Assembly: GCA_044870245.1 (NCBI GenBank)
Contig: JBIOYR010000124.1
Coordinates: forward strand, 1-64,000
Source: DATAFF01 sp044870245
Lineage (GTDB): Bacteria > Pseudomonadota > Alphaproteobacteria > Rhizobiales > Aestuariivirgaceae
Direction: 5' to 3'
DNA length: 64,000 bases
Shown: in pieces, positions 9,293 to 17,939 of the stretch
How positions within the stretch are numbered: position 1 is the stretch's first letter
Layout of the letters: each line of letters opens with the position of its first letter
Position numbers and translations under genes: made by a program
The notes under the pieces: generated by a model
Told to the model about the DNA's origin: nothing
What the model saw: the letters and a program-made list of their open reading frames with translations, nothing else
Database searches by the model: none

Positions 9293-11362
9293 TCACTGTG
9301 TCTGATCTGTCACGCCGCTTCCGAGTTGCTGGGTTTGCCCCCGCCGCCGTCGCGCACGGATAGTCCGGATGCTGGGAAAGGTCACGGTGACGGTGGTCCC
9401 GATCCCGAGCGCGCTGTCGATCGTGAGCGTTGCACCATGTGCCTCGGCCAAAGCCCTTGCAAGGGTGAGACCGAGCCCGACACCTTCATGGCTTCGTGCC
9501 GCTCCCGAGCGCACCTGGAAGAAGGCTTCGCTCACCCGCGCCAGCGCATCGGGTGGGATGCCGACGCCGGTATCGCGAACGGCGAGGCTCAGCCGACCCT
9601 CGCGGTCCACCGTGATTCGCACCTTGATCTTCGGAGCCTTTCGACGGTTGAAGCGGATTGCATTGGAGAGCAGGTGTTCGAGAATGCGCCGGAAGGCGCG
9701 CGGATCGGCGAGCAGCGCCGCGTTGCGGCTGCGATCGATGAGAGCGATCGCAATGCCGTTCGCTTCCAGCTCGGCGCTGTGCGAAGCGATCACCCGCGCT
9801 GCCGTCAGCCCCGGGGCGAATGGCTCCGCCTCGACCGCCGGCGCCCCCTTGTCGAGCCGATTGAGCTCGATGATGGTGTTGATGATCGACAGGAGCTTCG
9901 TCGCCGACGCTTCGATGATCTGACCATATTCGCGATAGCTCCGCTGTCCCCCGAGACCAGCCTGCTCGTGCGCGATGATGCCGGCGAAGCCGATCACCGA
10001 ATTGAGCGGCGTCCTCAGCTCGTGACTCATCAGCGCGATGAACTCCGATTTGGCCCGGTTGGCCGCCTCGGCGGTGAGCCGGGCCTGGATCAGCTTCTGC
10101 TCGTTCTCGTCTCGCTCGCTGATATCGTGCCACAGGCCGACCACCCGCTCGAGCGCCCCGCCGGCATTGAGCACGGGGCAGAGCACCAGGTCGATCACCT
10201 TTGCCGGTCCCGCTGCACTGGCGAGCCGCACCTCGCCGCGCCAGGTTTCGCGTCGTGCCAGAGTCTGCCGGGCGTTTTCGGCATGTTCGGGCAACAGTCC
10301 GGAGAATGCGCCAACTTCGCTTGCCGGCCGGCCGATCACCTCTTCGGAGGTCGTGGCGGTCAGCGCCAGGAAGCCTGAATTGACATGCTCGATCCGATCG
10401 TTCCGATCGATGATTTCGATGCCGACCGGGACATGCTCCATCAGCTCGGCAAACAGGCGCTGCTTCTCCTCAGCCCGCGACTGCTCGTCCAGCAGCGCGT
10501 TCCATTCGCCTGCCAGCACATCGAAATCGCCGACCCCGGTCGGGGCAGCCCGTACTGTCCGATCGCTGTGTTGACGCTCGATCATCGCCCGCAGGCTGCC
10601 GAGCGGCAGGGCGACATGCCGACGGAAAGTCGCCCAGGTCGAACCGATCATGGCGATCGCGCTCAGCCCGAACAGCAGGGCGATGAGCGCGACCGTGGCA
10701 TTGGCGATCCTGAGCGCGAAGCCAGGGGTCATCTCGACCGCGATTGCGCCGCCATAGCTGTCACGATTGCTCTGGACGAGGAGCGCATGGGGTTGCGACC
10801 AGATCGGCGCGAGCAAGAGATCGAGGCCGCTCGGGCTGATCGGAAATGGCTGAGAGTGCCAGGCCGGGATCAGCCAGTTGAACGACGCGACCGGGTCGCT
10901 GGCCTCGATTTGGCGCGACGCCGGCACCAGCGGCATCACCGCCAAGGTTCTGTCGAAACCGATCCTGTTGCAGGAAGAGAAGCTGCCGGTCTTGAGCGCC
11001 GCTGCCATGACATCGCGCAGCGCGGCATCCGGCAAGGATTCGAGGCTGGTCCCGATCAGCTTCGGGTTGCTGGCGGCGACGATGACCGACGGCTCGCCTT
11101 GCGCCACCACCAGGACGGTCGCCGTCCTGCCATAGGCGCTGAGGCCGCCGACGAGATTCTGCAGATAGCCGCGATTGCGGGTGATCAGTGCCCCGCCATC
11201 GATCGACCGGGCGAGCTCGATGCTGCGGAGCTCCAGCGATTGATGCAGCGCCGAGGAGATCAGCCTGCCAACGATCAGGGTGGCGCACAGTGTGACAACC
11301 ACGCTGACGCACAACGGCCAGCGTAGGAACGCATGGCGAAGCTGGATAACGCCGTCCGACAT
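9293..11362 (-). CDS. Membrane sensor histidine kinase with PAS domain
   Basis: A 689-residue hybrid-type sensor without a receiver domain. An N-terminal helix (about 15-35) and a second near residue 230 bracket an extracytoplasmic sensing region of about 190 residues. Then come a HAMP-like stretch, a PAS domain (VPVGIEIIDRNDRIEHVNSG), the phospho-acceptor His in FIALMSHELRTPLNSVIGF, and HATPase boxes (HLLSNAIRFN, VRDTGVGIPPD, GLGLTLARALAE). No response regulator is adjacent, so the partner is elsewhere. It lies 27 bp downstream of the FAD monooxygenase gene on the same strand and may be co-transcribed with it. Confidence 0.9.
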   Translation of the reverse strand: MSDGVIQLRHAFLRWPLCVSVVVTLCATLIVGRLISSALHQSLELRSIELARSIDGGALITRNRGYLQNLVGGLSAYGRTATVLVVAQGEPSVIVAASNPKLIGTSLESLPDAALRDVMAAALKTGSFSSCNRIGFDRTLAVMPLVPASRQIEASDPVASFNWLIPAWHSQPFPISPSGLDLLLAPIWSQPHALLVQSNRDSYGGAIAVEMTPGFALRIANATVALIALLFGLSAIAMIGSTWATFRRHVALPLGSLRAMIERQHSDRTVRAAPTGVGDFDVLAGEWNALLDEQSRAEEKQRLFAELMEHVPVGIEIIDRNDRIEHVNSGFLALTATTSEEVIGRPASEVGAFSGLLPEHAENARQTLARRETWRGEVRLASAAGPAKVIDLVLCPVLNAGGALERVVGLWHDISERDENEQKLIQARLTAEAANRAKSEFIALMSHELRTPLNSVIGFAGIIAHEQAGLGGQRSYREYGQIIEASATKLLSIINTIIELNRLDKGAPAVEAEPFAPGLTAARVIASHSAELEANGIAIALIDRSRNAALLADPRAFRRILEHLLSNAIRFNRRKAPKIKVRITVDREGRLSLAVRDTGVGIPPDALARVSEAFFQVRSGAARSHEGVGLGLTLARALAEAHGATLTIDSALGIGTTVTVTFPSIRTIRARRRRGQTQQLGSGVTDQTQ

Positions 11363-11389
11363 CCGCCGGCAATGATGGCCGACAAGGCT

Positions 11390-12571
11390 TCAGATCACGT
11401 TAACGTCGACTGGCGGATGCCAGCTATAGAGCCAGTCCAGGCGTCGGATGGCGAGTGGCCCGGGGGTGAGCCTCAGCACCAGATCGCGCAGCCTGCCGAC
11501 GGCGCCGGCATGATGGTAAAGAGACCCCTGATGGCGTGCCGCCAGGGTCAGGCGGGCGGTTCTCGCCAGCCTTTGGCGTTCATAGGCGCGAAAGACCTCG
11601 GCCAGAGGCGCGCCCCCTGCCAGCCGGCCCAGCACCGCTGCATCCTCGAGCGCCATCGCGGCCCCCTGGGCGAGAAAGGGGAGGGCCGGATGCGCCGCAT
11701 CCCCGACCAGGGTGACCGTGCCATCGCCCCAGCGCGCTGCCGGCGGACGGTCGGCCCCGATGAAGCGCGTCCAGCCGGGTGCGGCGTGCAGCAGTTCATC
11801 GAGCACCGCCGCCCGTCGTGGCAGGGCAGCGATCACCTCGGCCTGCTCCGCCGGTGCGCTCCAGCCGTGACCCTCGCCATGGCCGGCGACCACCACGACC
11901 AGATTGATGAAGCTGCCGCCCGCCACCGCATAGGCAACGACATGGGCATTCGGCAGAAGGAACAGCATGACCTGATCGGCCTCGATCCCGCGTGGCGCCG
12001 CAGCGCACCGGAGCAGCGCCCGATAGAGCCGATGGCCCGATGCTGCCGGCGGTCCGTCGCGGAGGAGCTCGGCCCTGACAGTCGAGCGGATGCCGTCGGC
12101 GCCGATCACCGCCTCGACTGCATGCATGGTGCCGTCGGCCATCACAAGTCGCTGGCGACCGGCAGTTTCCGCCGCCAGCGCCGCCACCCGGCTGTCGTAG
12201 CGGAAGGTGATCCCGCCGTGAACCGCCGCCGTCTGCAGCAGGGCGTTCAGCAGATCGGCCCGATGGGCCACCCGATAGGGCGCACCATAGCGGGTTTCGA
12301 AGCGTGCGCCGAACGGGATCTCGGTCAGAAGGGCGCCGGTCTCGCCATTGTGGATAGCCAGCGCCTGCGGCGACGTGCTCCGCGCAACAACCGCCTCATA
12401 GGCGCCGATCGCCTGGAGCGCGCGGGCCGCATTGGGCCCGATCTGGACCCCCGCGCCCGCCGTCTCGGCGCTTGTCGCTTGCTCGAAGACCGTAACGCCC
12501 GAACCTTTGCGCGCCAGCGCGATCGCTACGGCAGCCCCGGCGATCCCGCCCCCCACCACCCCGATGCTCAC
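11390..12571 (-). CDS. FAD-dependent aromatic-type monooxygenase
   Basis: A 393-residue class A flavoprotein monooxygenase of the salicylate-hydroxylase-like group. It has the N-terminal GxGxxG FAD motif (VGGGIAGAAVAIALARKG), the DG motif (VIGADGIRSTVR) and the GD motif (LVGDAAHPALPFLAQGAAMALEDA). These proteins use NAD(P)H and O2 to hydroxylate ring substrates; the substrate here is not evident. The start is GTG, with a G-rich ribosome site (GAGGCGGG). It is divergent from the aminotransferase at 12683 and possibly co-transcribed with the sensor kinase downstream. Confidence 0.87.
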   Translation of the reverse strand: MSIGVVGGGIAGAAVAIALARKGSGVTVFEQATSAETAGAGVQIGPNAARALQAIGAYEAVVARSTSPQALAIHNGETGALLTEIPFGARFETRYGAPYRVAHRADLLNALLQTAAVHGGITFRYDSRVAALAAETAGRQRLVMADGTMHAVEAVIGADGIRSTVRAELLRDGPPAASGHRLYRALLRCAAAPRGIEADQVMLFLLPNAHVVAYAVAGGSFINLVVVVAGHGEGHGWSAPAEQAEVIAALPRRAAVLDELLHAAPGWTRFIGADRPPAARWGDGTVTLVGDAAHPALPFLAQGAAMALEDAAVLGRLAGGAPLAEVFRAYERQRLARTARLTLAARHQGSLYHHAGAVGRLRDLVLRLTPGPLAIRRLDWLYSWHPPVDVNVI

Positions 12572-12682
12572 CGACCCGCCTCACGCTGCTGTCCATGCGC
12601 TTTTTTCTTGCCACCTCGAATAGGCCGCACTATCGAGGCCTGCCCGGCCATGGCGCAAACAACCGTCTCGGGGAACCACCTC

Positions 12683-13885
12683 ATGGGCTTTTTTGCCAAT
12701 TCTCTCAACCGCATCCAGCCGGCGCAGACCATCGCCATCTCCGCCAAGGCCCGTGCCCTCAAGGCGGAGGGCCGCGACGTCATCGGCCTGGCCGCCGGCG
12801 AGCCCGATTTCGACACGCCGGCGAACATAAAGGAAGCGGCGATCGCTGCAATTCGCCGCGGCGAGACCAAATACACCGATGTCGACGGCATCCCCGAGCT
12901 CAAAAGGGCGATCGTCGCCAAGTTCAAGCGCGACAACGGGCTCGACTACAAGCTGACCGAGGTCACCGTCGGCACTGGCGGCAAGCAGGTGCTGTTCAAT
13001 GCCCTGATGGCCACCGTCGATCATGGCGACGAGGTGGTGATCCCGGCGCCCTATTGGGTGAGCTATCCCGATATCGTGCAGCTGGCCGGCGGCACTCCTG
13101 TCTTCGCCAGGACGAGCCTCGAGGACGGCTACAAGCTGCGCCCGGCGTCGCTCGCCGCGGCCATTTCCGCCAAGACCAAATGGGTCGTGCTCAACTCGCC
13201 GTCGAACCCCTCGGGCGCTGCCTATTCGGCTGCCGAGTTGAAGCAGCTGACCGACGTGCTGATGGACCACCCGCATGTCTGGCTGCTGTGCGACGACATG
13301 TATGAGCACCTGGTCTATGACGGCTTCCGCTTCGCCACCGCGGCCGAGGTCGAGCCGCGCCTGCGCGATCGTTGCCTGACCATGAATGGGGTCTCAAAGG
13401 CCTATTGCATGTCCGGCTGGCGCATCGGTTATGGCGGCGGCCCGGAGCCGCTGATCAAGGCGATGGCCAAGCTTCAGTCGCAATCGACCTCCAATCCCAC
13501 CTCGGTCTCGCAATGGGCTGCCGTCGAGGCGCTCGACGGCCCGCAGGATTTCATCGAGGCCAACAACCGTGTGTTCCGCGAGCGCCGCGACCTCGTGGTC
13601 TCCATGCTCAACCAGAGTCGTGGCCTTTCCTGTCCCACTCCGCAGGGGGCTTTCTATGTGTTTCCCTCCTGCGAAGGGACCATCGGCCGCACCGCGCCGA
13701 GCGGCAGGGTCATCGGCAGCGATGAGGATTTCGCCACCGAGCTGCTCGGCTCCGAAGGCGTTGCCGTGGTCCATGGCGCGGCCTTCGGCATGTCGCCCTA
13801 TTTCCGCATCAGCTATGCCACCGCCACTTCGGCGCTGGAGGATGCCTGTCAACGCATCCAGCGCTTTTGTGCAAACTTGCGATGA
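12683..13885 (+). CDS. Aspartate aminotransferase, class I PLP enzyme
   Basis: Probable aspartate (aromatic/prephenate type Ib) aminotransferase of 400 residues, matching alphaproteobacterial AspC/AatA proteins. Signatures: LAAGEPDFDTP near residue 40, the substrate loop YTDVDGIPELKRAI, the NPSNPSG motif that binds the PLP ring, the Schiff-base Lys in NGVSKAYCMSGWRIGY, and the C-terminal arginine in SPYFRISYATA. GGGGA eight bases upstream supports the ATG at 12683; an in-frame ATG at 12650 would add 11 residues. The long open frame further upstream is only the antisense of the monooxygenase. Confidence 0.93.
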   Translation: MGFFANSLNRIQPAQTIAISAKARALKAEGRDVIGLAAGEPDFDTPANIKEAAIAAIRRGETKYTDVDGIPELKRAIVAKFKRDNGLDYKLTEVTVGTGGKQVLFNALMATVDHGDEVVIPAPYWVSYPDIVQLAGGTPVFARTSLEDGYKLRPASLAAAISAKTKWVVLNSPSNPSGAAYSAAELKQLTDVLMDHPHVWLLCDDMYEHLVYDGFRFATAAEVEPRLRDRCLTMNGVSKAYCMSGWRIGYGGGPEPLIKAMAKLQSQSTSNPTSVSQWAAVEALDGPQDFIEANNRVFRERRDLVVSMLNQSRGLSCPTPQGAFYVFPSCEGTIGRTAPSGRVIGSDEDFATELLGSEGVAVVHGAAFGMSPYFRISYATATSALEDACQRIQRFCANLR

Positions 13886-13908
13886 CAGTCGGATCTGGGA
13901 GGGACGTC

Positions 13909-14391
13909 ATGCGTGGTTTTGTTACGTTGATGCTGCGGGGGATCTGCGTTGCCGGCCTCATTGCTTTCGCCGCTGCTCCGGCGACGGCGCAGTCGGGCGT
14001 CAATATCGGCACCCTTGCGTGCAACGTCTCGGGCGGCATCGGCTACATCATCACCTCGGCCAAGTCCATGGCCTGCACCTTCTCGCCCGCCGACGGTCCG
14101 CCGCAGCATTATTCGGGCGTCATCCGCAAATTCGGCATCGATATCGGCGTGTCGGGTGAGGCGGTGATGACCTGGGTGGTGTTCGCGCCTGGCAGCGTGT
14201 CGCGCGGCGCGCTGCAGGGCAGCTATGCCGGCGCCTCCGCCGAGGTGTCGGCCGGTTTGGGCCTCGGCGCCAATGCCCTGGTCGGCGGCTTCAATGGTTC
14301 GATTGCCCTGCAACCCTTGTCGATCCAGGGCCAGACCGGGCTGAACGTCGCGGCCGGCGTCGCCTCGCTCGAGCTCAGGGCCGAGCGCTGA
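13909..14391 (+). CDS. DUF992 secreted protein
   Basis: A 160-residue exported protein of the DUF992 family, which is largely restricted to Rhizobiales and has no known function. A Sec signal peptide of about 25 residues ends in AAPATAQS. The mature part starts with the typical GVNIGTLACNVSGGIGYI, contains the second cysteine in SMACTF, and is rich in glycine and beta-prone segments (GVSGEAVMTWVVFAP). GGGAGG before the ATG sets the start. It follows the aminotransferase by 23 bp on the same strand and may share its transcript. Confidence 0.88.
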   Translation: MRGFVTLMLRGICVAGLIAFAAAPATAQSGVNIGTLACNVSGGIGYIITSAKSMACTFSPADGPPQHYSGVIRKFGIDIGVSGEAVMTWVVFAPGSVSRGALQGSYAGASAEVSAGLGLGANALVGGFNGSIALQPLSIQGQTGLNVAAGVASLELRAER

Positions 14392-14449
14392 GGAAGCAAT
14401 CTCCTTGCCAAAGCCTCCGAGAGGAGCGAGCATGAAGGGCGTGAGGGGA

Positions 14450-14484
14450 ACCGCCCTGTCGGTTTCCAGACAAAAACGGGCGGT
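14450..14484 (+). promoter_or_regulatory. Stem-loop in the leader of the EF-G-like gene
   Basis: ACCGCCC (14450-14456) pairs with GGGCGGT (14478-14484), and inside it TGTC (14457-14460) pairs with GACA (14469-14472) around an eight-base loop. It lies about 40 bases before the EF-G-like start, between DUF992 and that gene. It has no T-tract for a plus-strand terminator, so a leader structure is as likely. Confidence 0.35.
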
Positions 14485-14522
14485 CCTCGCGCGGCAACGT
14501 CGCGACAGAGGAGGAACCGGCG

Positions 14523-16577
14523 ATGGGAGAATCAGGCGGCAGAGCACCGAAGGGCCCGCGATGCATAGCGTTGGTGGGCCCCTATTTGAGCGGCAAGACC
14601 ACTCTGCTCGAGGCCATTCTTTATCGGTCCGGTACGATTCAGCGCCAGGGCAAGGTTGCCGACCAGACCACCGTCGGTGACAGCGCGCCCGAGGCGCGGG
14701 CCCATGGCATGAGCGTCGAGCTCAATGTCGCGACCATCGATTTTCTCGGGGAGACCTTCACCTTCGTCGATGCTCCCGGTTCGATCGAATTTGCCGAGGA
14801 GGCGCGCAATGCGCTGACCGGGTGTGATGCCGCGATCGTCGTCACCGAGCCCGACGACAAGAAGATGCCGGCTCTGCAGCTGATCCTCAAGCAGCTGGAC
14901 GAGCTGTCGATTCCCCGCTTCATCTTCGTCAACAAGATCGACCGCACCGAGCAGCGGATCCACGAGGTCCTCGCCTATATGCAGCCGGCGAGCTCCCGTC
15001 CGCTGGTGCTGCGCCAGGTTCCGATCTGGGAGGATGGCGCCGCCAAGGGCTTCGTCGATCTCGCGCTCGAGCGGGCCTATGTTTATCGCCCGCAGGCGCC
15101 GAGCGAGGTCGTCGAGATCCCCAAGGACATGCTGGCGCGCGAGAAAGAGGCGCGCTTCGCCATGCTCGAGCGCCTCGCCGACTATGATGACGAGCTCCTG
15201 GAGCAGCTTCTCAACGATATGGAGCCGCCGCGCGACCGGGTCTTCGCCGATCTGACGCGTGAGGTCGGCGAGGGGCTCATCACCCCGGTCCTGTTCGGGT
15301 CGGCCGAGAACGGCAATGGCATTTTGCGATTGCTGAAGGCGCTCCGCCACGAGGCTCCTGGTGTCGAGGCCACCTGCAAGCGGCTCGGCCTCGATGCCAA
15401 GTCGGGAAGCGTCGCCCAGGTAATGAAGACCTACCACACCCCGCATGGCGGCAAGTTGTCGCTCGTCCGCGTTCTGGCCGGCGAGTTGACGGACGGGTCG
15501 ATTCTCCACGGTGCCCGCGGCCAGGATGCCCGGGTTGCTGGCGTCTTCCAGCTGATGGGACAGGAGCCGCGCAAGGTCCCGAGCGCCCGCGCCGGCGAGA
15601 CCGTGGCGCTGGGCCGCCTCGAGAACATGCAGACGCGTGAGACGGTCTCGACCGTCAAGGCGGAGACGAAGCAGCTCGTCCGCTCGACGCCGCCCGATGC
15701 CGTCTACGGCTTCGCCATCTCGGTCGCCGATCGCAAGGATGAGGTCAAGCTCACCGGCGCGATTGCCAAGCTGGTCGAGGAGGATCCCTCGCTGCGCCTC
15801 GACCACAACCAGGAAACCCACGAGATGGTGCTGTGGGGCCAGGGCGAGATGCATCTCAGGGTGGCGCTCGAGCGCCTTGCCGGGAAATTCGGCGTCAATG
15901 CGCGCTCGAAGCCGCGGCACGTCGCCTACAAGGAGACGATTCGCAAAAGTGTGCAGATTCGGGGCCGTCACAAGAAGCAGTCGGGTGGCCACGGCCAGTT
16001 CGGCGATGTCGTTGTCGAGATTTCACCGCGGGCCAGGGGCGAAGGCTTCCTGTTCAGCGACTCGATCACCGGCGGCGTGGTGCCCAAGCAATATATCCCG
16101 GCGGTCGAGGCCGGCGTCGTCGAATATATGCTGCACGGGCCGCTCGGCTTCCCGGTGATCGACATCCACGTCAACCTGTCGGATGGCAGCTACCACAGCG
16201 TCGATTCCTCCGAAATGGCCTTCAAGACGGCGGCTCGCGTCGCCATGACCGACGGCATGCCGCAATGTCAGCCGGTTTTGCTCGAGCCGATCGTCCATGT
16301 CGACCTGCATGTGCCCTCCGAGGCAACGCCGCGGGTCAATCAGATCGTCTCCGGCCGACGCGGCCAGCTTCTGGGATTCGATACCCGCGCCGGCTGGACC
16401 GGCTGGGACACGGTCGAGGCCAATATGCCGGAGGCCGAGATCGGCAATCTCATCGTCGAACTGCGCTCGGCGACGGCCGGGGTCGGCACCTTCACCTACC
16501 GCCATGATCATCTGGCGGAGCTGACCGGCCGCCTGGCGGAGCAGGTCATGGCGGCGCGCAAGGCCGAGGCCGCCTGA
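14523..16577 (+). CDS. Elongation factor G-like translational GTPase (paralogue)
   Basis: A 684-residue EF-G homologue with all five domains. It is not the housekeeping fusA, which normally sits in the str operon. The G1 loop is GPYLSGKTT (19-27), where EF-G has a GHxDxGKTT-type loop. G3 is DAPGS (83-87) with serine where EF-G has the catalytic histidine of DTPGH. G4 is NKID (137-140). Domain IV carries VQIRGRHKKQSGGHGQFGDV and the C-terminus a domain V fold. It belongs to the divergent 'EF-G-like' group found beside genuine EF-G in many alphaproteobacteria. GAGGAACCGGCG upstream gives the start. Confidence 0.88.
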   Translation: MGESGGRAPKGPRCIALVGPYLSGKTTLLEAILYRSGTIQRQGKVADQTTVGDSAPEARAHGMSVELNVATIDFLGETFTFVDAPGSIEFAEEARNALTGCDAAIVVTEPDDKKMPALQLILKQLDELSIPRFIFVNKIDRTEQRIHEVLAYMQPASSRPLVLRQVPIWEDGAAKGFVDLALERAYVYRPQAPSEVVEIPKDMLAREKEARFAMLERLADYDDELLEQLLNDMEPPRDRVFADLTREVGEGLITPVLFGSAENGNGILRLLKALRHEAPGVEATCKRLGLDAKSGSVAQVMKTYHTPHGGKLSLVRVLAGELTDGSILHGARGQDARVAGVFQLMGQEPRKVPSARAGETVALGRLENMQTRETVSTVKAETKQLVRSTPPDAVYGFAISVADRKDEVKLTGAIAKLVEEDPSLRLDHNQETHEMVLWGQGEMHLRVALERLAGKFGVNARSKPRHVAYKETIRKSVQIRGRHKKQSGGHGQFGDVVVEISPRARGEGFLFSDSITGGVVPKQYIPAVEAGVVEYMLHGPLGFPVIDIHVNLSDGSYHSVDSSEMAFKTAARVAMTDGMPQCQPVLLEPIVHVDLHVPSEATPRVNQIVSGRRGQLLGFDTRAGWTGWDTVEANMPEAEIGNLIVELRSATAGVGTFTYRHDHLAELTGRLAEQVMAARKAEAA

Positions 16578-16729
16578 CGGGAGGCGCGGTGTGTCCTCGA
16601 TGCCACGGGGGTCGGCAAATCTGCCGATGCCGGCCCTGATGGCCGCTTGACTGACAAGCCAAACCATGGCGGCCTTGGCGCCGTGCGGAGGTGACTTCCC
16701 GCCGAATCGGGGAAATTCGGAGGCTAATC

Positions 16730-17311
16730 ATGGTTGGGAGAGTGATTCTGGCTGTCATCGCCGGAGTTGCGGTGCTTGCGCCCTGGCAGGCTTTGCAGGC
16801 CGAGACAGGCCCCGGCAGCTTGATCAACGGCGCCAAATACAATTTCGGCGCCGAGCCATGGTCGATCGAGGCCAAGTTCCACAAGCAGGAGGTTTCGCTC
16901 GACACCGCCGAGAAGCCCGGCACCATCATCATCTCGACCCGCAAGCGTTACCTCTATCTGGTGCTCGGCAAGGGCAGGGCGCTGCGCTACGGGATCGGCG
17001 TCGGCCGCATGGGGTTCAAATGGGCCGGCGTCGAGCGGGTGTCCCGCAAGGCCGAATGGCCGGACTGGCACCCCCCCAAGGAGATGCGCCGCCGCGATCC
17101 GACCGTCCCGGAATTCATGAAGGGTGGCCCCGACAATCCGCTCGGTGCCCGCGCCATGTATCTCGGCAGCACCGAATACCGCATCCATGGCACGGCTCAA
17201 CCCTGGACCATCGGCACCAGCGTGTCGTCGGGGTGTATCCGGCTCACCAATGACGATGTCACGGACCTCTATGAGCGGGTCAAGCTCGGGGCCAAGGTGA
17301 TCGTCGAGTAG
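16730..17311 (+). CDS. L,D-transpeptidase (YkuD/ErfK family)
   Basis: A periplasmic peptidoglycan cross-linking or lipoprotein-attaching enzyme of 193 residues. The signal peptide (MVGRVILAVIAGVAVLAPWQALQA) is followed by a YkuD domain opening with GTIIISTRKRYLYLVL. The catalytic motif is HGTAQPWTIGTSVSSGCIRL, with H153 and nucleophile C169. The ATG at 16730 follows a GGAGG-like stretch (TTCGGAGGCTAATC) and begins the signal peptide; an in-frame start 39 bases earlier would put basic residues before it. A heptamer-repeat hairpin follows the stop. Confidence 0.92.
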   Translation: MVGRVILAVIAGVAVLAPWQALQAETGPGSLINGAKYNFGAEPWSIEAKFHKQEVSLDTAEKPGTIIISTRKRYLYLVLGKGRALRYGIGVGRMGFKWAGVERVSRKAEWPDWHPPKEMRRRDPTVPEFMKGGPDNPLGARAMYLGSTEYRIHGTAQPWTIGTSVSSGCIRLTNDDVTDLYERVKLGAKVIVE

Positions 17312-17318
17312 GACAAAT

Positions 17319-17384
17319 GGGCAGTCGGCAGATAGGCATTAGGCAGTAGTCGGCGCACTTCAATACTGCCTACTGCCTACTGAC
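17319..17384. repeat. Inverted heptamer-repeat element B
   Basis: The left arm (17319-17352) reads as heptamers GGCAGTC, GGCAGAT, AGGCATT, AGGCAGT; the right arm (17363-17384) reads TACTGCC, TACTGCC, TACTGAC, its approximate inverse complement. It lies 8 bp after the L,D-transpeptidase stop and just before a minus-strand terminator. Same architecture as elements A, C and D; B, C and D also share the AGGCAGT/ACTGCCT unit. Confidence 0.7.
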
Positions 17385-17390
17385 TTCTAG

Positions 17391-17422
17391 TAAAGAAAAG
17401 GGCTCTCTTGAAGAGAGCCCTT
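17391..17422 (-). terminator. Rho-independent terminator, minus strand
   Basis: A perfect 10-bp stem, AAGGGCTCTC (17398-17407) and GAGAGCCCTT (17413-17422), with a 5-base loop. Read on the minus strand it is followed by TTTTCTTTAC. On the plus strand no T-tract follows, so it ends a leftward transcript. Confidence 0.8.
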
Positions 17423-17600
17423 GAAGTTGCGGCTTCCAAACGTTGCAGCGGAATGGAGGCCCGTGGGAGGAAACTCGATTCGGTTCAGGGATTCCGGGGT
17501 GCGCTCGCCTGCATGGCGAGAGGGGGCGGATGGTTCATGCAGGTGCTTGCGCACCCCGGTCCCATATCTCCTAGCCAACCGGCCGGAGAAACTGTGAAAC
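17391..17600 (-). ncRNA. Candidate structured RNA or long 3' UTR with anti-Shine-Dalgarno motifs
   Basis: About 210 bases without a credible coding frame separate the small secreted protein gene from the terminator. On the minus strand an 11-bp perfect stem (arms 17549-17559 and 17494-17504, CCGGGGTGCGC type) encloses an 8-bp perfect stem (CCTGCATG 17536-17543 and 17508-17515) and a 20-base C-rich loop. Downstream, unpaired CCTCCC (17465-17470) and CCTCC (17455-17459) complement Shine-Dalgarno sequences, a feature of several alphaproteobacterial trans-acting small RNAs. It could be an independent sRNA, an sRNA processed from the mRNA, or a housekeeping RNA such as 6S; I cannot decide by eye. 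Confidence 0.5.
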
Positions 17601-17798
17601 TCATGCGTCTGCGCATCGGACGACGCCGCAGGGTGCGAGCCTGATCGGCCAGGCTTGATTCTTCTCCAGGACTGTGACGTTACGGCTATCGGAGCCGGTC
17701 AGGGTTGTTCTGCTCTCCGCCACCCCCGCCACCGGGGCGAGCGCGCCAACGGCCAGGAAAGCCGTGGCGAAGGCCAAAGTTGCGAGCGGGCGGATCAT
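17601..17798 (-). CDS. Small secreted protein, function unknown
   Basis: A 65-residue predicted exported protein. The signal peptide is clear: basic start (MIRP), hydrophobic core (LATLAFATAFLAVGALAPV) and an AGVAES cleavage region. The mature part is only about 37 residues and ends with two cysteines (APCGVVRCADA) that could form a disulfide. GGAGG lies eight bases before the ATG at 17798; TTG at 17804 is in frame but only two bases from that site. No family recognised. The structured RNA region and terminator at 17391-17600 lie directly downstream. Confidence 0.6.
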   Translation of the reverse strand: MIRPLATLAFATAFLAVGALAPVAGVAESRTTLTGSDSRNVTVLEKNQAWPIRLAPCGVVRCADA

Positions 17799-17939
17799 GT
17801 TCAAAGCCTCCGGGGGAAGTCTTTTTCTCGATCACCTCAGCGACCGTGAAAGCGAAACTATCCGGCGCACCCGTAACTGAAGCTGAACGGTGCATTCATC
17901 AGGCATTCATCTGAATAGAACGGTTTCGCGCGCCGTCCT

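Noticed and set aside
11333..12649. Long open frame upstream of and continuous with the aminotransferase gene
   Set aside because: It is the antisense of the FAD monooxygenase; the residue pattern is low-complexity, and the true start with a ribosome site and family-like N-terminus is at 12683.
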